A stretch of DNA of 7,316 nt from Gammaproteobacteria bacterium. Lineage in GTDB: Bacteria; Pseudomonadota; Gammaproteobacteria; Eutrophobiales; Eutrophobiaceae. The notes beneath the pieces are model-generated. The model had not been told where the DNA came from. It was given only the letters and a program-made list of their open reading frames with translations, and ran no database searches. The position numbers were made by a program, and so were the translations under genes. The stretch is taken from the NCBI GenBank assembly GCA_009843675.1, contig VYCZ01000376.1:1-7316 (forward strand), written 5' to 3'. Positions 1-5,754 of this stretch are shown piece by piece (positions within the stretch are counted from its first letter, which is position 1; each line of letters opens with the position of its first letter).

Positions 1-1256
1 TCGTGGGTCAGGTCGATGCGGGCGACGCCCTCGTCGTCCGTGGACAGGGCGACGGGCACATTATATTTGAGATACGCCCGGATGGGATGGCGGTCGCCGG
101 TTATGCCCAGGATGGCGTCGCTGCTGGTCAGGTTAATCTCGACCAGGATGCCCTGTTCGGCCATGCGTTGCATGAGTTGCGTTGCCTGCGGGTCGTAGAA
201 TATATCGGTGCCGTGGCCGATACGCCGGGCGCCGGCGAGGTCCAGCGCTGCCCGGATATGCCAGCCCAGGTGTTCGGGCGGCACCAGGCCCAGGTCAACC
301 TCCCCGGCATGCAGCGTGATGCCGTCCTTTGCCGAAGGGAAATGAGCTCCCAGTTCCCCGATCATTTCCATCTGCCAGCGGTAGTCCCTCAAGGTGATGG
401 GGTTGTCTTCCGGCGCCACGAAGTTCAGGCCCACGTAGCGCGGGTCTTTCTCGATGAGATGGTAAGCCAGCAGGGTCTGCGCCAGCACCTGCGACCGCGG
501 GAACGTACGGATCACCTGGGCCAGGTAGCGCACGGTCACGCCACAACCGGCGTCCGCGCGTTCCTGCCCGCAGGCCAGGACTGCGCGCCCCTGCTCCTCG
601 ATGGCGTCCAGCTTGAGGCTCGTCGCAGCCGCCAGCGCCTCAATCCCGGGGTGGCGGATTAATTCGGACAGAGGCCGGCCGGGGTTGAATTCCGCGCCGG
701 CGGCCGCCAGTTGCCGGGCCTGTTCCATGCCCCAGGACTGCAACAGTTCCAGGTAGATGACGTTCTGGCGCGCGGACCGGGCGCTCGATTCCGCCAGCAT
801 GTGGCCTTCGCGGCCGACGCCCGCGGGGACGAAACGCCGGAACGTCGAGAAAAACTGGTCGTGGCCGGATACCTCGCGGCGTTCATAGTTGCGTATCGAG
901 AAGGCGTCGATGATACGGTTTACCACGTCTGCGTCAAAACGGACCTCGCTCAGCGCAGGGCGGCCGGCAGTCGCATCACAGGGCGGGAACGAAACCATGT
1001 AGCTTTCCAGGTCTATACACTTGCCGTCCTCGGCGCCCCAGCGGATGTAGCTCTCCGCATAGATGGCGCCATCCAGGTGGTTGTGCAGTTCGCCCCCCTT
1101 GGGAAACGCATACAGGAAATTCCTCAGCAATGCCGGGTCGCGCCGCACCGATTGAAAATACAACCGGGCGTCCAGTTCCGCGGCCGAGACGCCGCCGTAT
1201 CCGGCAATGATGAACAATGCCAGGAATACGAAATTGAAGGATCGCGCTGATTTCAT
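1..1256 (-). CDS. Exported adenosine deaminase (metal-dependent amidohydrolase fold), 3' end cut by the window edge
   Basis: Probably hydrolyses adenosine or deoxyadenosine to inosine or deoxyinosine and ammonia, outside the cytoplasm. Reading from ATG at 1256 gives 418 codons with no stop before the window edge. The adenosine deaminase metal and catalytic motifs appear in order: HNHLDG (H58, H60), HAGE (H316, catalytic E319), RIGHG (H348) and STDDE (D407, D408). Many adenosine deaminases have Pro where this protein has Glu after the Asp pair. The N terminus is a clear Sec signal: basic residues, a hydrophobic stretch at about 9-19, then VSA|AE with likely cleavage after A25. Four cysteines follow in two close pairs (C80/C93 and C229/C238), compatible with disulfides in the periplasm. 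The start has TAAGG four bases upstream. The gene is divergent from nupC and deoD, which would take up and cleave its product. Some C-terminal sequence is missing, and a related substrate such as an adenosine derivative is possible. Confidence 0.88.
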   Translation of the reverse strand, partial: MKSARSFNFVFLALFIIAGYGGVSAAELDARLYFQSVRRDPALLRNFLYAFPKGGELHNHLDGAIYAESYIRWGAEDGKCIDLESYMVSFPPCDATAGRPALSEVRFDADVVNRIIDAFSIRNYERREVSGHDQFFSTFRRFVPAGVGREGHMLAESSARSARQNVIYLELLQSWGMEQARQLAAAGAEFNPGRPLSELIRHPGIEALAAATSLKLDAIEEQGRAVLACGQERADAGCGVTVRYLAQVIRTFPRSQVLAQTLLAYHLIEKDPRYVGLNFVAPEDNPITLRDYRWQMEMIGELGAHFPSAKDGITLHAGEVDLGLVPPEHLGWHIRAALDLAGARRIGHGTDIFYDPQATQLMQRMAEQGILVEINLTSSDAILGITGDRHPIRAYLKYNVPVALSTDDEGVARIDLTH

Positions 1257-1281
1257 TTTGCCTTACCTGATTTTGTCCCGT

Positions 1282-1309
1282 ATCTTATAACAACTATCCA
1301 AGGGGACAA
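1282..1309 (-). promoter_or_regulatory. Candidate sigma70 promoter for the adenosine deaminase gene
   Basis: On the minus strand TTGTCC (1309-1304) is followed after 16 bases by TAAGAT (1287-1282). Each box matches four of six consensus bases. Transcription would start near 1275, leaving a leader of about 20 bases before the ATG at 1256. The -35 box overlaps the nupC ribosome binding site on the other strand. This is a consensus match by eye only. Confidence 0.35.
1286..1291 (+). promoter_or_regulatory. Candidate -10 box for nupC-deoD
   Basis: TATAAC matches five of six bases of the sigma70 -10 consensus and lies 27 bases upstream of the nupC ATG. I see no convincing -35 box at the usual spacing, so activator dependence is possible. 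The box overlaps the proposed -10 of the divergent deaminase promoter, so the two directions could compete for polymerase. The whole divergent gap is only 62 bases. Confidence 0.3.
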
Positions 1310-1318
1310 TAATAAAAA

Positions 1319-2545
1319 ATGCAGTTTCTGATGAGTTTTGTCGGGATGGCGGTGATTATCTGCCTGGCCCTGCTGCTGTCCGAAAACCGGCGCGCGATCA
1401 GGCTGAAAACCGTTGTTGCCGCGTTCCTGACACAGGCGGCCATCGCCGGTCTCATCCTCTATTTCCCGCCCGGGCAGGTATTCCTCAACACCATGGTGGC
1501 GGGCGTGCAGAACGTGATCGATTACGGGCGCGTCGGCAGTGAATTCGTGTTCGGCGACCTGGCCAGGCAGGAAAGAGGTTTTTCCGTCGCATTCCACCTG
1601 TTGCCGGTGATCATCTTCTTCTCCGCGTTGATGTCCACGCTGTATTACCTGGGCATCATGCAGAAAATGATAACGATACTGGGCGGGGGCATACACCGGC
1701 TGCTCGGCACCAGCAAGACCGAATCCATGTGCGCGGTCGCCAACGTATTCATTGGCCACAGCGAATCGCCGCTGGTCATCCGGCCCTACCTGAAGGACCT
1801 GACGCGCTCGGAACTGTTCGCGGTAATGACCAGCGGCATGGCGGCCATCTCCGGCGCCATCATGGCGGCCTATGCCGCGATGGGGATCAACCTGGGTTAC
1901 CTGATCGCGGCCAGTTTCATGGCCGCGCCCGGCGGCCTGCTCATGGCGAAAATCATCAAACCGGAGACCGGGCGTGCGCAACAGGAGATAGAGAACGTAC
2001 AGTTCAGCGGCCCGGGGAAAGTGGTGAATATCTTTGAAGCCATCGGCAACGGCACCATTGACGGGCTGAAACTCGCGGCTAACGTCGGCGCCATGCTGAT
2101 CGCCTTCGTGGCCATGATCGCCCTGGTCAACGGCCTGCTGGGCGGCATCGGCGGCTGGTTCGGTATGGAGGACCTGACGCTGCAGGGGATCCTGGGCAAA
2201 CTGCTGGCGCCGCTGGCCTGGCTGATCGGCGTGCCGTGGCATGAGGCGGCCGCGGCCGGCAGCCTGATCGGGCAGAAATTCATCATGACCGAATTCATCG
2301 CCTACCTTAGTTTCAGCGAGATAATGCATTCCCTGAGCCCGCACACCCAGGTTATCGTCACCTTTGCCCTGTGTGGTTTCGCCAACCTGACATCCATCGC
2401 CATCCTGCTGGGCGGCATGGGCAGCCTGGTTCCGGAACGGCGCCAGGACATCGCCTCACTGGGCTTCATGGCCGTGCTCGCCGGCACCCTGTCCAACCTC
2501 ATGAGCGCGGTGCTGGCAAGCCTGTTCATGTCCCTGCAGGTATAA
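1319..2545 (+). CDS. nupC: Concentrative nucleoside transporter, NupC/CNT (SLC28) family
   Basis: An inner-membrane protein that imports nucleosides coupled to Na+ or H+. Its 408 residues match the usual bacterial length of about 400-420. Hydrophobic segments are spread through the protein, starting at about 3-20 and 31-50, with others near 92-113, 165-210, 252-278 and 380-405. Family signatures are present: GHSESPLVIRPYL (146-158) in the first re-entrant hairpin region, GQKFIMTEFIAY (318-329) corresponding to the CNT motif GxKxxxNEFVA(Y/M/F), and CGFANLTSIAI (352-362), which supplies ribose-contacting Asn and Ser in characterised members. Two positions depart from the usual motif: His147 where Gln is typical, and Thr324 where Asn is typical. 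AGGGGA lies 12 bases before the ATG; in-frame ATGs at codons 5 and 10 are possible alternatives. deoD follows after 81 bases on the same strand, probably in one operon. Substrate preference cannot be read from the sequence. Confidence 0.92.
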   Translation: MQFLMSFVGMAVIICLALLLSENRRAIRLKTVVAAFLTQAAIAGLILYFPPGQVFLNTMVAGVQNVIDYGRVGSEFVFGDLARQERGFSVAFHLLPVIIFFSALMSTLYYLGIMQKMITILGGGIHRLLGTSKTESMCAVANVFIGHSESPLVIRPYLKDLTRSELFAVMTSGMAAISGAIMAAYAAMGINLGYLIAASFMAAPGGLLMAKIIKPETGRAQQEIENVQFSGPGKVVNIFEAIGNGTIDGLKLAANVGAMLIAFVAMIALVNGLLGGIGGWFGMEDLTLQGILGKLLAPLAWLIGVPWHEAAAAGSLIGQKFIMTEFIAYLSFSEIMHSLSPHTQVIVTFALCGFANLTSIAILLGGMGSLVPERRQDIASLGFMAVLAGTLSNLMSAVLASLFMSLQV

Positions 2546-2577
2546 GGCCAATGTCCATGCCGATCAGGAACAGGACC

Positions 2578-2596
2578 CGGCTGTTCACTACAGCCG
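2578..2596 (+). other. Intercistronic hairpin between nupC and deoD
   Basis: CGGCTGT and ACAGCCG form a perfect 7-bp stem around a 5-base loop (TCACT), 33 bases after the nupC stop and 31 bases before the deoD ATG. No T-run follows, so it does not look like an intrinsic terminator. It could act as an mRNA stability or processing element that sets the ratio of transporter to enzyme. The function is inferred. Confidence 0.45.
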
Positions 2597-2626
2597 CCGT
2601 TGCAAACAATCTATGAGCCTGGAATT

Positions 2627-3340
2627 ATGAGCACACCACATATCAATGCCGAACCCGGGGATATTGCCGAGACCGTGCTGATGCCGGGAGACCCGCTCCG
2701 GGCACAGTTCATCGCGGAAAATTTCCTGGACAAACCGCGCCTGGTGAATGACGTCCGGGGCATGCTGGGTTTTACCGGCAGCTATAAGGGACAGCGCCTG
2801 TCGGTCATGGGCCATGGCATCGGTATCCCCTCCTGCTCTATTTATTGCACCGAACTGATCAACGAGTTCGGCGTGAAGCGCCTGATCCGGACCGGCAGTT
2901 GCGGCGCGGTCAGCAAAGCGGTCGGGTTGCGGGACATCATCATCGCCATGGGCGCCTGCACCGATTCAAAGGTGAACCGGATCCGCTTCAGGAACCACGA
3001 TTTTGCCGCGATCGCGGATTACCGGCTGTTGCAGGCGGCGGTGACCGCCGCCGGGCAGCGGGAGCTTTCCTTCCACGTGGGCAACATCTTCTCCAGCGAC
3101 CTGTTCTATACGCCGGAAACGGAGATCTTCGGGCTGATGGAAAAATATAACGTGCTGGGCGTGGAAATGGAGGCTGCCGGCATCTACGGCCTCGCCGCGG
3201 AATTCGGCGCCCGGGCCCTGGCGATCTGTACGGTCAGCGACCATATTACCAACAACGAAAGGTTGACTGCTGAAGAGCGGCAAAGCGGCTTTGCGGAGAT
3301 GATCGAACTTGCGCTGGAGACTGCGGTTACTACAGAATGA
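2627..3340 (+). CDS. deoD: Purine-nucleoside phosphorylase, hexameric DeoD type
   Basis: Cytoplasmic enzyme that cleaves purine (deoxy)nucleosides with phosphate to a free base and (deoxy)ribose 1-phosphate. The 237 residues are close to the E. coli length (239), and the N terminus MSTPHINAE aligns directly with E. coli MATPHINAE. Active-site features are all present: H5, MPGDPLRA with G21 and R25, VRGMLGFTG with R44, IRTGSCGAV with R88, VEMEAAG for the ribose, and TVSDHI followed by AEERQ, the Asp/Arg pair involved in purine protonation. I chose ATG 2627 over an in-frame TTG 27 bases upstream because it aligns with the family start. Its Shine-Dalgarno is weak (only GGA nearby), so coupling to nupC translation is possible. 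It lies downstream of nupC and converges with deoC. The deaminase product inosine would be a direct substrate. Confidence 0.95.
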   Translation: MSTPHINAEPGDIAETVLMPGDPLRAQFIAENFLDKPRLVNDVRGMLGFTGSYKGQRLSVMGHGIGIPSCSIYCTELINEFGVKRLIRTGSCGAVSKAVGLRDIIIAMGACTDSKVNRIRFRNHDFAAIADYRLLQAAVTAAGQRELSFHVGNIFSSDLFYTPETEIFGLMEKYNVLGVEMEAAGIYGLAAEFGARALAICTVSDHITNNERLTAEERQSGFAEMIELALETAVTTE

Positions 3341-3357
3341 CAGAAGTTTGGTCTCAT

Positions 3358-3466
3358 TGAGGCTGGGATAGCATTTTTCAAGACCCTCTGGAAGCCATGG
3401 ATGGCTGGAAGGGAGCGTACATGGATGTATTTACAGCGTGTCTTGAAAAATGCTATCCCAGCCTCA
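3358..3466. repeat. 109-bp interspersed repeat-like element with perfect 27-bp terminal inverted repeats
   Basis: The arm at 3358-3384, starting TGAGGCTGGG, is exactly complementary to 3440-3466, which ends in CCCAGCCTCA. The 55-base centre contains two smaller near-palindromes, GCCATGGATGGC (3394-3405) and GTACATGGATGTA (3417-3429). The element fills most of the 136 bases between the convergent deoD and deoC genes and looks lower in GC than its neighbours. It contains no gene. The transcript from either strand would fold into a very long hairpin, so it could end or protect both mRNAs. From memory, modules with CCATGGATGGC and GTACATGGATGTA recur between genes of gammaproteobacteria; this needs a search. 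Confidence 0.75.
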
Positions 3467-3476
3467 GCCCGCATCA

Positions 3477-4130
3477 TCAGAAGATGATTTTCAGGCTTGA
3501 ACTGGCGCCCAGGCGGGTGGCGCCTGCCTCGATCATCGTGCAGGCGGTATCGTAATCCCTGATCCCGCCGCTGGCCTTTACGCCGATGTCCGGTCCCACG
3601 GCAGCGCGCAGCAGCCTCACGTCCGCTTCGGTGGCCCCGCCATGGCTGAAGCCGGTGGAGGTCTTGACGAAACCGGCGCCTGCAGCGACACAGGCCTCGC
3701 AGGCCCGCAGTTTTTCCTCGTCGGTCAACAGGCAGGTCTCCAGGATCACCTTGACCGGACGTCCCGCGGCGCTGCCGACCACGCTTTCTACATCGTCACC
3801 GACCTGCCCCCAGTTTCCTGCTTTTGCCGCGCCGATATTCATCACCATGTCCACCTCATCGGCGCCGCGCCGGACTGCCAGGTCCGTCTCGAAGGCTTTC
3901 ACGTCCGGTTCGTTCATGCCGGCGGGGAAACCGACTACGGTGCAGACCCTGACTGACGAACCTGACAATTCCTCATGGGCCAGGGAAACGAAAACCGGCG
4001 CGATGCAGACGGAATAAAATCCGTGTTCCTCCGCTTCCCGGCACAGGCGCGTTACCATTTCCGGCGTGGCTTCGGGCGCCAGCAGGGTGTGATCGATGAT
4101 CCGGGCGATGTCTGTTACTGGTATTTTCAT
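3477..4130 (-). CDS. deoC: Deoxyribose-phosphate aldolase
   Basis: Class I aldolase that cleaves 2-deoxy-D-ribose 5-phosphate to glyceraldehyde 3-phosphate and acetaldehyde, the last step of deoxynucleoside breakdown. The 217 residues fit the shorter Bacillus-like DeoC subgroup rather than the longer E. coli type of about 259. Key residues are visible: D94 in DEVDMVMNIG, the Schiff-base K156 in FVKTSTGFSHGGAT, and K185 in VKASGGIRD. The N terminus (IARIIDHTLLAPEAT) and the ILETCLLTDEEK segment are typical. The C-terminal phosphate-binding loop reads GASSS. There is no recognisable Shine-Dalgarno: the bases before the ATG read ATATATCCCC, and a palindrome begins ten bases upstream. The gene follows the SDR gene on the same strand after 81 bases and converges on deoD. 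Which promoter serves it is unclear. Confidence 0.94.
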   Translation of the reverse strand: MKIPVTDIARIIDHTLLAPEATPEMVTRLCREAEEHGFYSVCIAPVFVSLAHEELSGSSVRVCTVVGFPAGMNEPDVKAFETDLAVRRGADEVDMVMNIGAAKAGNWGQVGDDVESVVGSAAGRPVKVILETCLLTDEEKLRACEACVAAGAGFVKTSTGFSHGGATEADVRLLRAAVGPDIGVKASGGIRDYDTACTMIEAGATRLGASSSLKIIF

Positions 4131-4140
4131 GGGGATATAT

Positions 4141-4183
4141 GGGGTCAGAGTAAAATTTCTGGCGAAATTCTTACTCTGACCCC
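4141..4183. repeat. REP-like palindrome, GGGGTCAGAG family, complete copy
   Basis: GGGGTCAGAGTAAAATTTC (4141-4159) pairs with 4164-4183, which ends in CTCTGACCCC, across a 4-base loop (TGGC), with one unpaired base. A related copy starts at 7295. The element lies in the 81-base gap between the SDR gene and deoC and ends ten bases from the deoC start codon. A further GACCCC occurs at 4192-4197. I recall GGGGTCAGAG-type palindromes near REP-associated tyrosine transposases (RAYT); no such transposase is in this window, so mobility in trans is inferred. Confidence 0.7.
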
Positions 4184-4211
4184 TGGATTGTGACCCCTTG
4201 GGTTCGCGAAC

Positions 4212-4994
4212 TCAGAAGATTTTGTCCGTCAGGACGCCGCCGTCGACGACCAGGTCTGTTCCCGTTATCCATTTGCTGGCGCGGGACACCAGGAACAGGC
4301 AGGCGTTGGCGACGTCCTCCGCCTGGCCTACGCTGTGCAGCGCGGCGGCCTGTTTGTAGCTGGCCACCCCTTCCGGCCAGCCCTCGTCCAGCCCTTCCCG
4401 CCAGATAAGGCCGGGTGATACCGCGTTGACGCGGATATCATGGGCGCCCAGTTCCCTGGCAGCGGCGCGGGTGAACATCACCACCGCGCTCTTGGCGGCG
4501 CAATAATGGCTGTGCATATCCAGCACACCGCTGGCGGCAATCGACGCGATATTGACGACCGCGCCGCCGCCGCCCTGCTTGATGACACGCCTGGCGAAGG
4601 CCTGGGTGCACAACATGACGGAGCGCACATTGGCGTCCATCATCAGCTCATATTCCGCTTCACTGATATCCAGAAATGGCGAGAGCGGGTAGACCCCGGC
4701 GTTGTTAACCAGTATATCCACCCTGCCGGCCTCACTGCCGGCGGCGTCGAACAACCGTTCTATATCTGCCTTGCCGGTAACATCGGCATGGACTGCGCTT
4801 GCGCTTCCTCCCGACTGTTCAATCTGCTCCTGCAACGCAAGGGCGCTGGCCTCGCTGGAGCGATAATGAATGCAGACACGGGCACCCGCCCGCGCCAGTA
4901 CCCGGCATATCGCCGTGCCGATGCCGCCTGCCCCGCCCGTGACCACGGCCGTGCTGCCGCTCAGGTTCAATAGATCATTCTGTGATTCCGGCAT
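4212..4994 (-). CDS. Classical short-chain dehydrogenase/reductase (SDR), substrate unknown
   Basis: A 260-residue NAD(P)-dependent oxidoreductase with a Rossmann fold, probably cytoplasmic. Motifs in order: the cofactor loop TGGAGGIG (19-26), NNAG (97-100), catalytic N122, S151, Y164 and K168 (YCAAK), the SPG segment after the RVNAVSPG strand, and the usual C-terminal TGTDLVVDGG. The sequence after the second strand is HYRSS with no acidic residue at its end, which suggests NADP(H) over NAD(H). The overall pattern resembles FabG-like members, but the VDGG C terminus and context do not identify a substrate. The start is supported by GGAG nine bases before the ATG (complement of 5004-5007). 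It precedes deoC on the same strand, with a palindrome between them, and is divergent from the cupin gene. A link to sugar or deoxyribose metabolism is only a guess from position. Confidence 0.9.
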   Translation of the reverse strand: MPESQNDLLNLSGSTAVVTGGAGGIGTAICRVLARAGARVCIHYRSSEASALALQEQIEQSGGSASAVHADVTGKADIERLFDAAGSEAGRVDILVNNAGVYPLSPFLDISEAEYELMMDANVRSVMLCTQAFARRVIKQGGGGAVVNIASIAASGVLDMHSHYCAAKSAVVMFTRAAARELGAHDIRVNAVSPGLIWREGLDEGWPEGVASYKQAAALHSVGQAEDVANACLFLVSRASKWITGTDLVVDGGVLTDKIF

Positions 4995-5022
4995 GTCTGA
5001 TTACTCCGGTATAAAGTGGTTC

Positions 5023-5039
5023 ATGTTACATGGTGACAT
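5023..5039. promoter_or_regulatory. Imperfect inverted repeat, candidate operator between the SDR and cupin genes
   Basis: ATGTTAC and GTGACAT are inverted with one mismatch around a 3-base centre (ATG). Part of it, CATGTTACATG (5022-5032), is a perfect palindrome by itself. It lies 28 bases upstream of the SDR start, about where a promoter or operator would sit. No regulator gene is nearby. The assignment rests on symmetry and position. Confidence 0.35.
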
Positions 5040-5080
5040 AATCTGTCGGAAAGGCACTGTCGCCCTGCTCCCGTCACAAG

Positions 5081-5086
5081 TATACT
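5081..5086 (+). promoter_or_regulatory. Candidate -10 box for the cupin gene
   Basis: TATACT matches five of six -10 consensus bases and lies 29 bases before the GTG start. The best -35 at normal spacing, CTGTCG (5057-5062, 18-base spacer), matches only three of six. Weak evidence. Confidence 0.3.
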
Positions 5087-5115
5087 GTTTCCTGGTGCAA
5101 TAATTTCTGACGATT

Positions 5116-5631
5116 GTGAAAAAAATAACTGCGGATGAGTTGATACGGGTACTGGGACTTGAAGTCCTGCCGCTTGAGGGAGGGCACTTCAGGCAAACCT
5201 ACAAAGCGGATGAGACCGTGGCCGTGCCCGCGCCGGACCAGGAACATCCGTTAGTGAAACCGCGTTCCACCGCGATTTTCTACCTGCTGTCTGCGGACCC
5301 GGACTCCTTCTCGGCGATACACAGGTTACCCACGGACGAGATCTATCATTTCTACCTCGGCGACCCGGTTGAACTGCTCCTGCTCAGGCAGGACGGAGAA
5401 AGCGAGGTCGTCACCGTGGGCCATGACATCCTGAACGGACAGCATGTCCAGTTTGCCGTCCCTGCCGGTGTCTGGCAGGGGTCCCGTCTCGCGCCGGGAG
5501 GCGAATTCGCGCTTATGGGCACCACCATGGCGCCCGGTTTTGCCGATACGGATTACGTCCCCGGGGACAGGGACACACTGATAGAACGATTCCCTGACAG
5601 GGCCGAACTGATCAGGCTGCTGACGCGCTGA
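5116..5631 (+). CDS. Cupin_5 (DUF985) family protein
   Basis: A single-domain beta-barrel (RmlC-like cupin) protein of 171 residues, likely cytoplasmic as there is no signal peptide. Family signatures run in order: LGLEVLPLEGGHFRQTY (13-29), STAIFYLL (51-58), IHRLPTDEIYHFYLGDPVELLLL (68-90, holding the H69/E75/H78 group), VPAGVWQGSRL (115-125) and MGTTMAPGF (134-142). Members of this family are structurally known but mostly lack an established reaction, so no function is assigned. The start is GTG at 5116; a TAA at 5101-5103 closes the frame upstream, leaving only CTG 5107 or ATT 5113 as other options. No strong Shine-Dalgarno is visible. It is divergent from the SDR gene and ends 25 bases before the predicted trp -35 box. 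Confidence 0.88.
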   Translation: MKKITADELIRVLGLEVLPLEGGHFRQTYKADETVAVPAPDQEHPLVKPRSTAIFYLLSADPDSFSAIHRLPTDEIYHFYLGDPVELLLLRQDGESEVVTVGHDILNGQHVQFAVPAGVWQGSRLAPGGEFALMGTTMAPGFADTDYVPGDRDTLIERFPDRAELIRLLTR

Positions 5632-5656
5632 CCCGGGCGGGCGCACGGGGACATGC

Positions 5657-5685
5657 TTGATCCTTGCCGGAAATACCGTTATGCT
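5657..5685 (+). promoter_or_regulatory. Predicted sigma70 promoter of the trp leader
   Basis: TTGATC (5657-5662) and TATGCT (5680-5685) are separated by exactly 17 bases, each matching four of six consensus bases. Transcription is expected near 5691-5693, only a few bases before the leader-peptide ATG at 5695. No better promoter is visible between the cupin stop and the leader. Confidence 0.55.
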
Positions 5686-5698
5686 GCAACCGTTATGC
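5675..5698 (+). repeat. 10-bp direct repeat over the trp promoter and leader start
   Basis: ACCGTTATGC occurs at 5675-5684 and again at 5689-5698, 14 bases apart start to start. The first copy overlaps the -10 box and the second contains the leader ATG. It may be a regulator site or a small local duplication. Confidence 0.6.
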
Positions 5699-5754
5699 AA
5701 GCAAACCAGAAACAATGGTGGTGGCCGACCATCCTGAGGTGGATGCCGGCTTAA
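5695..5754 (+). CDS. trpL: trp operon leader peptide
   Basis: A 19-residue open frame, MQANQKQWWWPTILRWMPA, ending in TAA. Four of the 19 codons are Trp: three consecutive at 5716-5724 and one at 5740-5742. It lies directly between a promoter and a terminator hairpin upstream of trpE, the classic arrangement in which ribosome stalling at Trp codons when charged tRNA-Trp is scarce prevents termination. No Shine-Dalgarno precedes the ATG, and the predicted transcript starts about two to four bases before it, suggesting leaderless translation. No other start codon occurs in this frame just upstream. An ATG at 5681 has a better Shine-Dalgarno but reads out of frame through the Trp codons. Confidence 0.87.
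   Translation: MQANQKQWWWPTILRWMPA

Noticed and set aside
3..1250. Plus-strand open frames of 219 and 179 residues in the first 1.25 kb
   Set aside because: They lie opposite the adenosine deaminase, which has all catalytic motifs and a signal peptide. The plus-strand translations show no recognisable domain.
1253..2344. 363-residue open frame antisense to nupC
   Set aside because: Its translation is low in hydrophobic residues, rich in His, Gln and Arg, and shows no family motif. It overlaps a well-supported transporter and is explained by GC-rich codon bias on the opposite strand.
2600..2626. Upstream TTG start for deoD, adding nine residues
   Set aside because: The DeoD family begins at the ATG at 2627 (MSTPHIN matching E. 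coli MATPHIN), and the extra residues match nothing expected.
3358..3466. CRISPR or standard intrinsic terminator for the long inverted repeat
   Set aside because: There is a single inverted pair, not evenly spaced direct repeats, and the T-run is inside the stem with no U-tract after it.
5681..5737. Alternative leader frame from ATG 5681 with a better Shine-Dalgarno
   Set aside because: It reads through the Trp codons out of frame and contains no Trp. The ATG also overlaps the predicted -10 box, so it should not be transcribed.
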